Shown piece by piece: positions 1 to 8,345 of a stretch of 64,000 nucleotides of DNA. Made by a program: the position numbers and the translations under genes. The notes beneath the pieces were generated by a model, which searched no databases, was not told the origin of the DNA, and worked only from the letters and a program-made list of their open reading frames with translations. The stretch covers positions 64,001-128,000 of the forward strand of contig CAUYUJ010020566.1 of NCBI GenBank assembly GCA_963575745.1, given 5' to 3'. Within the stretch, counting starts at the first letter, position 1; the number at the start of each line of letters is the position of its first letter. The DNA comes from Prorocentrum cordatum (lineage: Eukaryota > Sar > Dinophyceae > Prorocentrales > Prorocentraceae).

Positions 1-241
1 CGGCGATGGTTCGGCGACGGCGACGACGACAACCAGAGGAGCGGGACGACGGCAGAGGAGGGCGTTCTCTTTGGGCATCGGAGACGGGCTACTCGAATGT
101 TTCGGAGGTGCCCAGTTGTTTTTGGAAGGTGTTGGGGGCCCGTGTAACTCAGAGATGCCGGAATCGTCCCGAACGATCGCCTGAGGCCCGAGTTATCGCC
201 CGAAAACATTCGGAGGACGGCCAGTTTCAGGCTCGGGGGGG
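1..241. other. Unassigned GC-rich sequence
   Basis: The stretch opens with short CGGCGAC-like repeats. No conserved protein motif is visible in any frame, and the small open frame starting at base 6 is an arginine-rich product of the repeats. Confidence 0.5.
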
Positions 242-370
242 CTGCATCGGCCCCGAGTCGGCCGTTCATCGCCGATAGAGGCCCGATGCCCCATCCCGTC
301 AAGGCACTTGCGGATTTGCCATCGGGGTCCCATCGCCGATCTCCCCTGGCAGATTCCAGATGATCGCTTC
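242..370 (+). repeat. Dispersed CATCGGCCCC repeat, copy 1 of 4
   Basis: This is about 130 bp rich in CATCGCCGAT-type palindromes. It starts near GCATCGGCCCC and ends near GCAGATTCCAG. Relatives sharing these landmarks lie at 4561-4650, 5911-6023 and 54293-54427, all in the same orientation. Identity is partial and the ends are estimates. Confidence 0.6.
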
Positions 371-428
371 TCGGGGATACCTCATAGATCCCAGCTCAAT
401 GTGTAACGCCTCGAGCCGGCCTCCCTGT

Positions 429-498
429 CGTTCCCCCTGGGGAGGCCTCGAGCTGGTCTCCCCATCGTTCCCCCTGGGGAGGCCTCCCCAGGGGGTTT
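429..498. repeat. Two-copy 37-bp tandem repeat
   Basis: CGTTCCCCCTGGGGAGGCCT occurs at 429 and again at 466. Each copy contains the palindrome CCCCCTGGGG. Confidence 0.7.
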
Positions 499-617
499 TC
501 TGGGCTTTCTGAGGCCCCCGTGGAGACTGCTCGTCGCCACGGCTGGAGTCCGCCGCGAGAAGCGCATCAGCAGGGACCCCAGAAGGGGGTCCGGGGTCCG
601 AATTTGAGCGCATGTCT

Positions 618-744
618 TGGCATCGCTCGGACGTGTGCATTTTTTCTCGGCGAGAAACATCGAGGACCATCCTGGACCATCGAGCAAAAAAAATCACGCA
701 CGAGACCGAAACATGCACAGGAAGTGGGCGTCCGAACGGCGGCA
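618..744. mobile_element. MITE-like element family 1, copy A
   Basis: The left end reads TGGCATCGCTCGGACGTG and the right end is its inverted partner (CGTCCGAACGGCGGCA), so this is a roughly 127-bp element with 16-17-bp terminal inverted repeats. An A-rich centre contains GCACGAGACCGAAACA. Further copies lie at 1084, 1201, 1716 and 24123. I see no convincing target-site duplication, so a Mutator-, hAT- or other-derived origin cannot be assigned. Confidence 0.7.
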
Positions 745-866
745 AGGTGTGGGCCGGGCGGGAGGGGCGCCCTCGTCTCAGCGGGCCCTCCCTCGGAGGC
801 GGGAGGGGGATCGCGGGCGGTGGCAGGCCCGAGGATGGAGCACGGCACGGGCGGCGCGCCAGAGGG

Positions 867-1068
867 GGGCTCGGGTCGGGCGAAAGGGGGGGATTGGGAA
901 AGGGGGGGTTACGAAATTTGCTGCATGCAGCTGGTTTCGGCCTCACCGAGGGGCCCATTCCTCGATACATGGGCGCCTCCCGGCGCCGGGAGGCGCCGGG
1001 AAAATCAGCTACGTGAGCTGATTCTCAAACCCCCCCTTTGCTATCCCCCCCTTTCGCCCGACCCGAGG
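867..1068. repeat. Large GC-rich hairpin between two family 1 elements
   Basis: The left arm (870-910, CTCGGGTCGGGCGAAAGG followed by a G tract) is matched by the complementary arm at about 1026-1066 (C tract, then CCTTTCGCCCGACCCGAG). The loop holds further GGCGCC palindromes at 968-1005 and AGCTACGTGAGCTG near 1008. Confidence 0.75.
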
Positions 1069-1083
1069 GGCAGAGAGAGGTTT

Positions 1084-1218
1084 TGGCATCGCTCGGACGT
1101 GTGCCTTTTTCTTTCGGCGAGGGCCATCGAGGAGCATCCTTTGATCATTGGGCGAAGACAAAAAGCACGCACGAGGCCGGAACAAAAACACAGGGGATGG
1201 ACGTCCGAGCGATGGCGA
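1084..1218. mobile_element. MITE-like element family 1, copy B
   Basis: It begins TGGCATCGCTCGGACGTG and ends GGACGTCCGAGCGATGGCGA. The A-rich interior matches copy A. Its right terminal repeat directly precedes copy C, so the two look like a tandem pair sharing one terminus. Confidence 0.7.
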
Positions 1219-1325
1219 GTTTTCCTTCGGCGAGGACCATCGAGGAGCATCCTGGATCATTGGGCGAAAAAAAACGCGCACGAAACCGAACAAAACACAG
1301 GGAATGGACGTCCGAGCGATGGCGA
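1201..1325. mobile_element. MITE-like element family 1, copy C (joined to copy B)
   Basis: It contains the interior GGCGAGGACCATCGAGGAGC, the A-rich centre and the right end GGACGTCCGAGCGATGGCGA at 1303-1325. The usual left TGGCATCGCT end is missing and is replaced by the right end of copy B. Confidence 0.65.
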
Positions 1326-1715
1326 GGAGGGGGGGAAGGCTGCTTAGAGGCACCCGTGCCTCTGAGGAGGCGTGGGCCTCGTCTGCAAGTGTAAGGCCCG
1401 CGGCTTCTGAGAAGCAGCCGCCTTCCGAGAAGCCTTCCCTCTGCGCGCCGCCAGATGCAGTTTTAACGATCAGGAGCGGAGAAGCGACATGCATAGGTTT
1501 ACGGGAATCCAGGATTTCAGGGGAGCGCGGCTGTGGTCCTTATTCTGTACGCCCCGGCTGGCGCACCCCTTCTCTGGGAGAGGCCACCGATGAGCGGTGG
1601 ATCGTGCCTGGGGTGGTGGGGTTTCGCCAGCTCCCCATCACAGTGCGCCCACGGCAAAGGGATCCGCGATGCGAAGCGGGGAAGGTGGTTGGGACGGAGA
1701 GGGATGGCTATACTT
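1326..1715. other. Unassigned sequence
   Basis: Mixed-complexity DNA between family 1 elements. No domain, tandem repeat or splice-like exon was recognised. Confidence 0.5.
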
Positions 1716-1860
1716 TGGCATCGTTCGGACGTGTGTTTTTTTCCCGACGAGGTCAGCGTCAGAAAGGCTGGACCAGCTTGGAGTGTTTTGGACCATCATA
1801 AAAAAAACAACGCGCACGAAACCAAACAATGCACGGGAAATGGACGTCCGAACGGTGGCA
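1716..1860. mobile_element. MITE-like element family 1, copy D
   Basis: The left end is TGGCATCGTTCGGACGTG and the right end is GGACGTCCGAACGGTGGCA. The same G-to-A-type change appears in both terminal repeats. The interior is about 15-20 bp longer than in copies A and E. Confidence 0.7.
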
Positions 1861-1877
1861 CGATATCTGGGCCTTCC

Positions 1878-2040
1878 AGATGGGATCGGAGTAGGCGTGT
1901 CTCGGAGGATCGCGCCGCATCGCTGATGCATCGGCGATACGGCTCGATGTTGAGCCCGGTTGTTTCCACGCCGGCGTCGCCGACGCATCGCCGACATCTC
2001 CGATGCACGAGCGATGCATCGGCGATGCGCCGGCGCCGCC
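1878..2040 (+). repeat. Dispersed GCATCGGCGATGC-rich repeat, left copy
   Basis: About 160 bp running from GATGGGATCGGAGTAG through GGATCGCGCCGCATCG into repeated GATGCATCGGCGATG motifs. The reverse complement of the same order of motifs is at 63195-63368, so the family occurs inverted near both ends of the window. Confidence 0.7.
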
Positions 2041-2104
2041 TCTTGCGCGCTCCTCGCAGAGAAGGGTACAACTTCCCGTCCCACGCTGGTCCGTGAGTCA
2101 CTCA

Positions 2105-2219
2105 GCGCGTTCCACTACTCGCAAAGTGCCTACTCGCAAACGTCCGAAACACACATGTCTGCTTTTATGTAATTATCGTAGATCCCCCGAGTAGTCACTT
2201 TGCGAGTAGTAGAACGCGC
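2105..2219. repeat. 115-bp foldback element with 32-bp arms
   Basis: Bases 2105-2136 (starting GCGCGTTCCACTACTCGC) are the inverted complement of 2188-2219 with two mismatches, leaving a 51-bp AT-richer loop. It could be a small MITE. No target duplication is evident. Confidence 0.8.
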
Positions 2220-2227
2220 CTGTCTAG

Positions 2228-2331
2228 TGGGAGCGTCTTGCTTCACTGCGCGCGTCACCCCCTCAACAGACTGGTCCATGGGAGCGTCCTGCCTCACTGC
2301 GCGTATCACCCCCTTGACAGACGGGCGCCTC
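2228..2331. repeat. Two-copy 51-bp tandem repeat
   Basis: GGGAGCGTC(T/C)TGC(T/C)TCACTG occurs near 2229 and again 51 bp later, each followed by a CACCCCC-ACAGAC segment. Confidence 0.65.
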
Positions 2332-2673
2332 ATGGCCCCGGAACTCGGACGGAAGCTTTATTTTGAGTCGTACGGAGTGCGACAAGAAGCGGTTTTAATG
2401 ATCAAGGAGTGCCCAGCGACATCCCCACTTTGAAAAGTAGCCGCCAAGCATCAGGGCAGATGTCGCACAGCTTGAGCACAACGATTGACGATGTTCCGGG
2501 CGAGCGCTCCGTTAAAACACCGAGCTGCCCTGTACCCGTGCATCTGTTGCGACATTTGCACTCGTGGCATCATCTTCGGAGGAGGTCTCAGGCAAGAGCC
2601 CCCTTTCTCGCAACGTGCCAGCCTTTCTCCGTAGACGTACTGGCAGCGTCTGACGGCGAACGCGAGCGGCGCT
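2332..2673. other. Unassigned sequence
   Basis: No conserved coding motif or tandem repeat was seen between the 51-bp repeat and the next MITE. Confidence 0.5.
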
Positions 2674-2678
2674 GTTGT

Positions 2679-2845
2679 TCACCACCCACCAAACCACCCC
2701 AACCCAACCCGAAGGCTCAGATTTACCCTCGATTTCCAGTGGGGGGGGGTCGGGAAACGTCGAAAAAACACGTGTGGAACCCTTACCCCCCCCAACCCGA
2801 AATTCGGGTCTTCGGGTTGGGTTGGGGTGGTCTGGGAGGTAGTCA
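2679..2845. mobile_element. MITE family 2, copy 1, with 5-bp target duplication
   Basis: This 167-bp element has terminal inverted repeats of about 38 bp. The left end begins TCACCACCCACC and runs into CCAACCCAACCCGAAG. The right end begins CTTCGGGTTGGGTTGG and finishes GGTAGTCA. GTTGT directly precedes (2674-2678) and directly follows (2846-2850), which marks a 5-bp target-site duplication. A second full copy at 26102 is also flanked by a 5-bp duplication. No coding capacity; presumably moved by a transposase encoded elsewhere. Confidence 0.88.
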
Positions 2846-2850
2846 GTTGT

Positions 2851-3739
2851 GAGCACCCTTGGATGCAAACGTGGCGGCCTCCGTCCGTGCAGCAGTTGGG
2901 ACGCTCTGAAGACGAGAGCGCGCGGAGCTCTCTCGAGAGCCGCATGGTGAAAGCGGGTGTAGTTTTATTCAGGAGGAGAAAAAAACACACAGACACAATT
3001 AATCGTCGGTTCCCCAGAAAATATGGGAAAATATGGGAAGTGGGGGGAAGACAAAAACCCAGAAAATACGGGAAAATATGGGGAATAGTTTTATTTGTGT
3101 GTATTTATTTGTGTGTCCTGGGGCCCCTTCATTTATGATGTTCCAACCTATTCTGGCCTGGACCAGCAGAAATAATTTTCGAGCACCAGAACAGTACCCA
3201 ACAACTCAAGGCTTTTCACGTGTCGGACCCCGGGGGACACTCGTCCGACACTGTTTCGACGCGCTGTCGACACTTTTCCCGGGTGCTCGAACTTGTTTCT
3301 GGGATGTGGTCTTTAAGTACGTTGGGGGCAGCAGAAGTGTATCCGGTGGAACGAGTACACTAATTTTCGGGATCGCATCTTGGAGTGAAGTTCCAAGCGA
3401 AACGTCCAGCCTGGCCTACGGACGCGTCTGGTGGTGAGCAGGGAGGAGCTGCCTGCGAGCCTGCGAGAAAGAGTTGCGGCGGAGGAGCAGGGGGGGTGTT
3501 CTTGTTCGTCGCGGTGTCGTGAAATGAGCGGGCTCCTGACCACTGACTCTGGATGGCCCCCCGGAGCCGAGGTGTCACAAGGCACTACCCGAGGAGAGGA
3601 ACCGGGTGCGGGCGCAGCGTGTAGAGCCCGCGGGGAGAGCGAATAAGGGGCGAGCCACGACGAGGGAGCCGGACACAGCTGCGAACACACACTAACAGAG
3701 GAACAGGGGTAGGGAGGTAGGCGGAGGTGCCAGCGACCG
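2851..3739. other. Unassigned sequence
   Basis: Near 3018-3085 the sequence has several GAAAATATGGG-like repeats. The rest shows no tandem order and no recognisable protein motif. Confidence 0.5.
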
Positions 3740-3975
3740 GAAGAGTTGAGGGGAAGGGGGAGGGCATGGGATGAGAGGGTAGGGAGGGAGGGAGGAGGAG
3801 GGAGGAGTAGAGGCGGGAGGAGCAGGGAGGGAGTGGAGGGAGGGGGAGGGAGGTATGGGAGGGAGGGGCAGGGAAGGGGAGCCAGGGAGGAAGGGAGGAG
3901 CAGGGTGAGGGAGGAGGGAGGAGCAGGAGGAGGAAGAGGAGGGGGAGGGGGAGATGGACAAGAAGGAGGGAGGTG
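3740..3975 (+). repeat. Polypurine (GGGA/GGGAGG) tract
   Basis: Almost pure purine on the + strand with GGAGGGAGG and GGAGGAG motifs. Open frames on both strands here are glycine/arginine or serine/proline low-complexity artefacts. A G-quadruplex or triplex structure is conceivable. Confidence 0.85.
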
Positions 3976-4560
3976 GTGGAGGGGACGGAGGGGGGGAGTG
4001 GCCGATCAGTACGCGTGGGCGGAGGTCCAGAAGCCGAACCTGAAGGTGCTGGCGACAGGTACGAAGCAGTGGCCCCGCAGCAAAAAGTCTCCGGACCAGG
4101 TGCTGCCGAAGGCCCGTACCAGGGGTGGAGCGCAGGGAGCTGGAGGGAGCTGGGGGAGGGCGGCAGGGAGCTGGAGGGAGCTAGAGGAGGGGGGCCAGGA
4201 GCTGGAGGTAGGTGGCTATTTTCAGCCTCCGGGTGCCCTCACCGCGCCCTGGGTCTGTACAAAAGTGACCCATGATGACAATCGGGTCCCGGGGAAGAGG
4301 TAATCGTGGATGGGCCCAAGTCCGTTTTTGCCCGAAGCTCTGGCCGACGTTTCGGCCACGTTCGCAGGAGATCCTTGCGACGAGCATGACAAATTGCCAG
4401 CTCGCCTGGCGAGGCGAGTTGTGTATACTATCGCGGTCCGCTCCCATCTTCTGCTCCCCCCCAAGAACAGAGACCTGCGGCTGTCCACGGTGTGAACAAA
4501 TCCCTACGTCGGACCCCGCGTGGGGAGGATCGCGGGCAGTGCTGAGGAGGTGTAGGCTCA

Positions 4561-4650
4561 TGGGGGCTATGCATCGACCCCCAATCGCCCATCCATTCCC
4601 GATAGAGGCCCGATAGCAGTCGGCGATGCATCGCCTCTTCCAGCTCGATG
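4561..4650 (+). repeat. Dispersed CATCGGCCCC repeat, copy 2 of 4
   Basis: It shares TGCATCGACCCCCAATCG, CGATAGAGGCCCGAT and TTCCAGCTCGATG with the other copies and is shorter than copy 1. Confidence 0.6.
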
Positions 4651-4811
4651 CCCCCCCCCCCCTGCGAGCCAAGCCCACCCCCCAACTGGCTCCAAGGCAG
4701 GGAGGGCCGGAGAAGGCAGGGAGGGAGGCGTGGATCGAGGGGTGGGGATGCCTCGAGGGAGGGAGCGAGGGAGGGAGGCCGGCTGGTGCTACCTTCAGCC
4801 ACGCTGAGTAG

Positions 4812-4925
4812 CTCCTCCTCCTCCTCCTCCTCCTCCTCCTCCTCCCTCCTCCTCCTCCCTCCTCCTCCTCCCTCCTCCTCCTCCTCCTCCTCCTCCTCCT
4901 CCTCCTCCTCCTCCTCCTCATCCTC
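4812..4925 (+). repeat. (TCC)n microsatellite
   Basis: A nearly uninterrupted TCC array with a few CTCCC slips. The polyserine frame and the arginine/glutamate frames on the other strand are repeat translations, not genes. Confidence 0.95.
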
Positions 4926-5331
4926 CCTCCGGGGTATGAGTGATTGTGTGTAACAGTGGTACCAGCTGAACTCGTACGAGTATGGCAGTGAACTGGTGTG
5001 TTTTCAGTGGGAAAGCCGCCAGTGCATGTGTGGAATCATATGGTGGTGCTGATTTGAATGCTGCTGCAGACGTAAGCGCGTATATGCATCTGGATTGTAA
5101 GCGTATATGCATCTGGATTGCTGCTTGGCCGGATCTGCTGGTGCGGTTCTGGGCGGGAGTGGTCGGCGGTTGTGGTGGGTGCCGACTCTAGCGCCGACCT
5201 CCTGCACCCACTGCCGACTCCTATTCCTGAGGGCCCCGGCCCCCACGCGCTGCCCACGTAGGTCGGGTCCCCGTCGGACCGACGTGGCGCGCTCGCTTGC
5301 TCGTTCGCTCCTCCCCCGCCTGGCGCGGCAG

Positions 5332-5438
5332 GTCACCCACCTCTTCCTGGCCGAGAGGGGCCTGACGGCGCTGGGCGACTGCGTGCAGCAGTTCTGCCAC
5401 GCGCTGAAGGCTCCCAGGGCCGCGGGCGCCTCTGGTCA
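5332..5438 (+). CDS. Candidate LRR-coding exon 1
   Basis: A pyrimidine-rich run ends in GGCAG at 5331, and the next frame reads VTHLFLAERGLTALGDC, which fits one leucine-rich-repeat unit (LxxLxLxxxxL). The frame opens at a codon boundary, so the upstream intron would be phase 0. No GT lies right after the repeat; GGTCATAC near 5437 is one possible donor. LRRs mediate protein binding in many unrelated proteins, so no function follows. A chance frame is possible because the repeat is single, but five similar segments occur on the same strand. The 3' end is an estimate. Confidence 0.4.
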
Positions 5439-5910
5439 TACCAGATCTCCGACGATTTGATTTCGTCAACGCCCGGAGTTCTGAACCCTTGGCCCTCAGC
5501 GGCCGTTTCCCGGCCCCGGGGCCCAGGAAACCTGGGTCCCGGACAAAAGACCAGCCCCCGGAACGGGGTCGGGACGTCTGGGGCCTCGGGTTGAAACAAA
5601 AAAATCACTGGCGGATGTCAGGGCTTCTCGCCCTCCTCGCCCCTCATCAGAGAAGAGACAGGTACTGATGCCGCTATCGTTCCGTCGTCTTCGCCTTCTT
5701 GGGCCTCCTGGGATTCCCTCGTCCTTCGCCGCCACGGCCAGATGTGGTTCCCTCCGCAAGTGGCGAGTTTCGCCCGCTCACAGCTCGGGCGTCCTATCCC
5801 TCCAGGGCGAGTCGTCAGGGGCAACGTTTGGGGCGCGCGGCACTCGAGGATACGACCGAGGATCCATGACTCATGATCGAGGTGCGCGGATCCAGGATCA
5901 ATGATCCAGG

Positions 5911-6023
5911 ATCGAGGGTCCCAATCGCCCACAGATCGCCGATGGAGCGCACCCCACCCAGGAACGTCCGGTTTCACTACTGGGGGCATCTACCAGCGAT
6001 GTGTCGCCGATTCCAGCTCGATG
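5911..6023 (+). repeat. Dispersed CATCGGCCCC repeat, copy 3 of 4
   Basis: It contains GGTCCCAATCGCCCA, GATCGCCGATGGAG and CCGATTCCAGCTCGATG in the family order. It is preceded by short repeats of GGATCCATGA/GGATCAATGA type at 5858-5910. Confidence 0.55.
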
Positions 6024-6199
6024 TTTTCCCGCCTGAGCCGATCTCCTCCTCACGTTCCCCTCAAAAAGGGAGACAAATCACTCGACGCGGAGATTCCGAT
6101 ATGTGCGTATACAATTTGTTTGTGTTTCCTGCTGCGAGCGAGTGAGTGTGAGAGAGTCTTAGCCTGGTCCATCGCGGTGGTCATAGACGTGGCGGGGGG

Positions 6200-6540
6200 A
6201 GGGAGGGAAGGAGGGAGGGAGGGATGATCGGGTATGTAAACACGACGCAAGCGTAAATTTCGGATGTCCGCGCAGTTTTTGTCGATTTGAGTTGGTCCCC
6301 TTTGTTGGCGCCTCGGGTACCGCCAGAGGTGGTTGTCTTTCCAAAGGATGGAAGATAATTGTGGCGGACTGAGGAAGATGAGGATACGGAGGATCAGGAG
6401 GGAGGAGGAGGGAGGATGAACGAGGGAGGCAGGAGGTTGCGAAAGCTTGAGGATGGAGGAGGATGAAGGATGGGGAAGTTGACCCTTCTTAGGCACAAAG
6501 TCACGCACGGTAGTTGGGAGGGCATGTTGTTGACTACAAC
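6200..6540. other. Purine-rich low-complexity region
   Basis: GGGAGGGAAGG near 6197-6225 and GGAGGATGAGGA-like purine stretches at 6365-6480 dominate. No gene was recognised. Confidence 0.55.
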
Positions 6541-6544
6541 GAAC

Positions 6545-6760
6545 TGTCTCCTCCACGGCTAAAATCCCTTCTCTCATTTTCCGCCCCCTTTTCTTCATCA
6601 TGTCCATGCCCCCCTCTTGTGTCTTCGTCCTGTCTTCTTCCTTTTTGCCTTCCCCTCCGCCCTGGCCTCCCGTCCTCCCCTCCCGTCTCCTCCCCTTCCC
6701 GCCCCCCCCGCTGCTTCCCGCCCCTTTCCCTCCCTCCCCGCATGTTTCCGTTCTCCTCAC
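6545..6760 (+). repeat. Polypyrimidine tract before LRR segment 2
   Basis: About 200 bp of C/T-rich DNA with few purines. Its position directly 5' of an AG and an LRR-coding frame fits a very strong 3' splice-site pyrimidine tract. On its own it is low complexity. Confidence 0.75.
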
Positions 6761-6766
6761 GTCGAG

Positions 6767-6880
6767 GTCCTCCATCTGCAGCACAATCGCCTGCGCGAGA
6801 TGGGCAAGCTGCCAGAACGGCTGGAGACGCTGCAGCTGGACGGCAACCACTTGTGGGAGATGGCCAGGAGCGCTGACGGG
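6767..6880 (+). CDS. Candidate LRR-coding exon 2 (two repeats)
   Basis: After GTCGAG at 6766 the frame reads VLHLQHNRLREM and then RLETLQLDGNHLWEM. These are two leucine-rich repeats with the correct L, L, N and L spacing and an SDS22-like look. This is the clearest LRR segment in the window, because two repeats in register are unlikely by chance. A long pyrimidine tract precedes it. The frame stays open to about 6930, and the donor is unclear (CCACGTGTTT near 6895 is one option). Upstream and downstream exons are not adjacent, so this is a partial gene or a relic. Confidence 0.6.
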
Positions 6881-7084
6881 GAGTTTTGTCCCCACGTGTT
6901 TTGGGTTATGGTTTTCTTCCTCACCTCCCCCTTCTTCCTCTCCCTCTCACCCGCTCTCGCGCGCGCATCAGACACAACCAAACATGCAGACGCGCACGCA
7001 CACAGAGACACAGACACACAGAAGGCATACATGTTACACGCAGGCAGGACCGTGATGACACGCGGACGGGACAACGCTTGTATA

Positions 7085-7835
7085 CACACGTGGCATTTCC
7101 TGGACGCCATAAAGGGGGTACGCAGGTGTTGGGGACGCTATCCGCCGTGCGCCCACACAGCGTGGCAGACGTGCCACTTCCCGCGCCCCAGAGGGGGGAT
7201 GGGGGCGCGGGGGGGTCGGGGCGCTCTCCGCCGTGAGCTCGCAGGGCATGGCAGGCGCTGCACTTCCTGGGCACCGGCTGGGGGTGCGCAGGGGATGGGG
7301 GGCGCGCTATCCGACGTGCAGTCGCAGCGCGTGGCAGGAGGTACACCTCCTGGACGCCAGAGGGGGATAGGCAGGGGGTGGGGGGGGGGCCCTGCCCGTC
7401 GCGAACTCGTGACGCGTGGCAGGCGTGGCACTTCCTGGCCACCAGATGGGGGGTGCGCAGGGGATGGGGGGGGCGCTGTCCGTCGTGAGCTCGCAGGGCG
7501 TGGCAGGCGTGGCACGCCATGGGCACCAGATGGGGGTGCATTGGGGTTTGGGGCGCTACTCCAGATTTTGTAATAAAGGGAGGGGGGTCTCATTTCGGGG
7601 GGGGGGGTCTCTTCCAGGCTATCTTGGAGGGCCTGGGGGGGTCTGGGAACGATGCTTTGGAGGGTTCTCCCACGGGGGAGGTCTGAAATGGCTTGTCTTG
7701 GAGGGTCCAGACCCCCTCCCTTTTATTACGAAATCTGGAGTATCCATCGTGCGGTCGCAAAGCGTGGCAGGCGTGGCACTCCCTGGACACCCGATGGGGG
7801 GGCGCAGGAGGCGGGGGCGCTATCCGCATGTCACC
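7085..7835 (+). repeat. Diverged 89-bp satellite array
   Basis: About seven degenerate units carry TGGCAGGCGTGGCACTTCCT, CACCAGA(T)GGGGG(T)GCGCAG and GCGCTATCCG in the same order as the homogenised array at 8346. Unit length is close to 88-90 bp, but substitutions and indels are frequent. This looks like an older part of the same array. It is interrupted by a MITE at 7559-7740. Confidence 0.8.
7559..7740. mobile_element. Mariner-type MITE with TA duplication, inserted in the satellite
   Basis: A 182-bp element whose ends are inverted repeats of about 32 bp (CTCCAGATTT(T/C)GTAATAA at each end, then a G/C tract). It is flanked by TA at 7557-7558 and 7741-7742. Neighbouring satellite units read GCGCTATCCG without interruption, which gives an empty-site comparison: GCGCTA, element, TATCC. 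TA duplication and short inverted ends are hallmarks of Tc1/mariner-derived (Stowaway-like) MITEs. No transposase is encoded. Confidence 0.88.
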
Positions 7836-8159
7836 AGCTGCATCCAGACAGGCATTCAGACCGTCGTGAGCACGCTTGATCCCTTGACTAACCGCGATGT
7901 GGCAATGTCGTGTTTGCCCCAGCTCCGGGAAACGCCCCCCAGTGACCACCTCGCATCTTGCCCCGTTGCAGGAGAGGAGATGGGGATGAGTGACAAGTAT
8001 CAAGCAATGGCACGTTTGGATAGCAATCTGGACAACATTCTCGTAGAACGTTCGCTGCGAAACCAATTTTTCCCCACACGCTTAGTGGGGTTCTGGTTTT
8101 CTTCCCTGCCGTGTCGCACCCGCGGCCCACCTCACCCACCTCATCCCGCCCCACCCTTC
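7836..8159. other. Unassigned sequence between satellite blocks
   Basis: About 320 bp of moderate-complexity DNA with no recognised repeat or protein motif. Confidence 0.5.
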
Positions 8160-8345
8160 TCACACAGCAGAGCACAGCACAGCTCAGCTCAGCACAGCTC
8201 AGCACAGCACAGCACAGCTCAGCACAGCACGGAGCTCAGAACAGCACGACACACAGCTCAGCTCAGCTCTTCTCAGCATAGCGCAGCGCAGCACAGCACA
8301 GCACAGCGTATCACAGGACAGCGCGGCACAAACACACAAGCAGCG
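8160..8345 (+). repeat. AGCAC/AGCTC pentamer array
   Basis: Pentamers of the form AGCNC (AGCAC, AGCTC) are repeated with point variation and become irregular after 8280. A related AGCAT pentamer tract is at 57235-57650. Confidence 0.9.
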
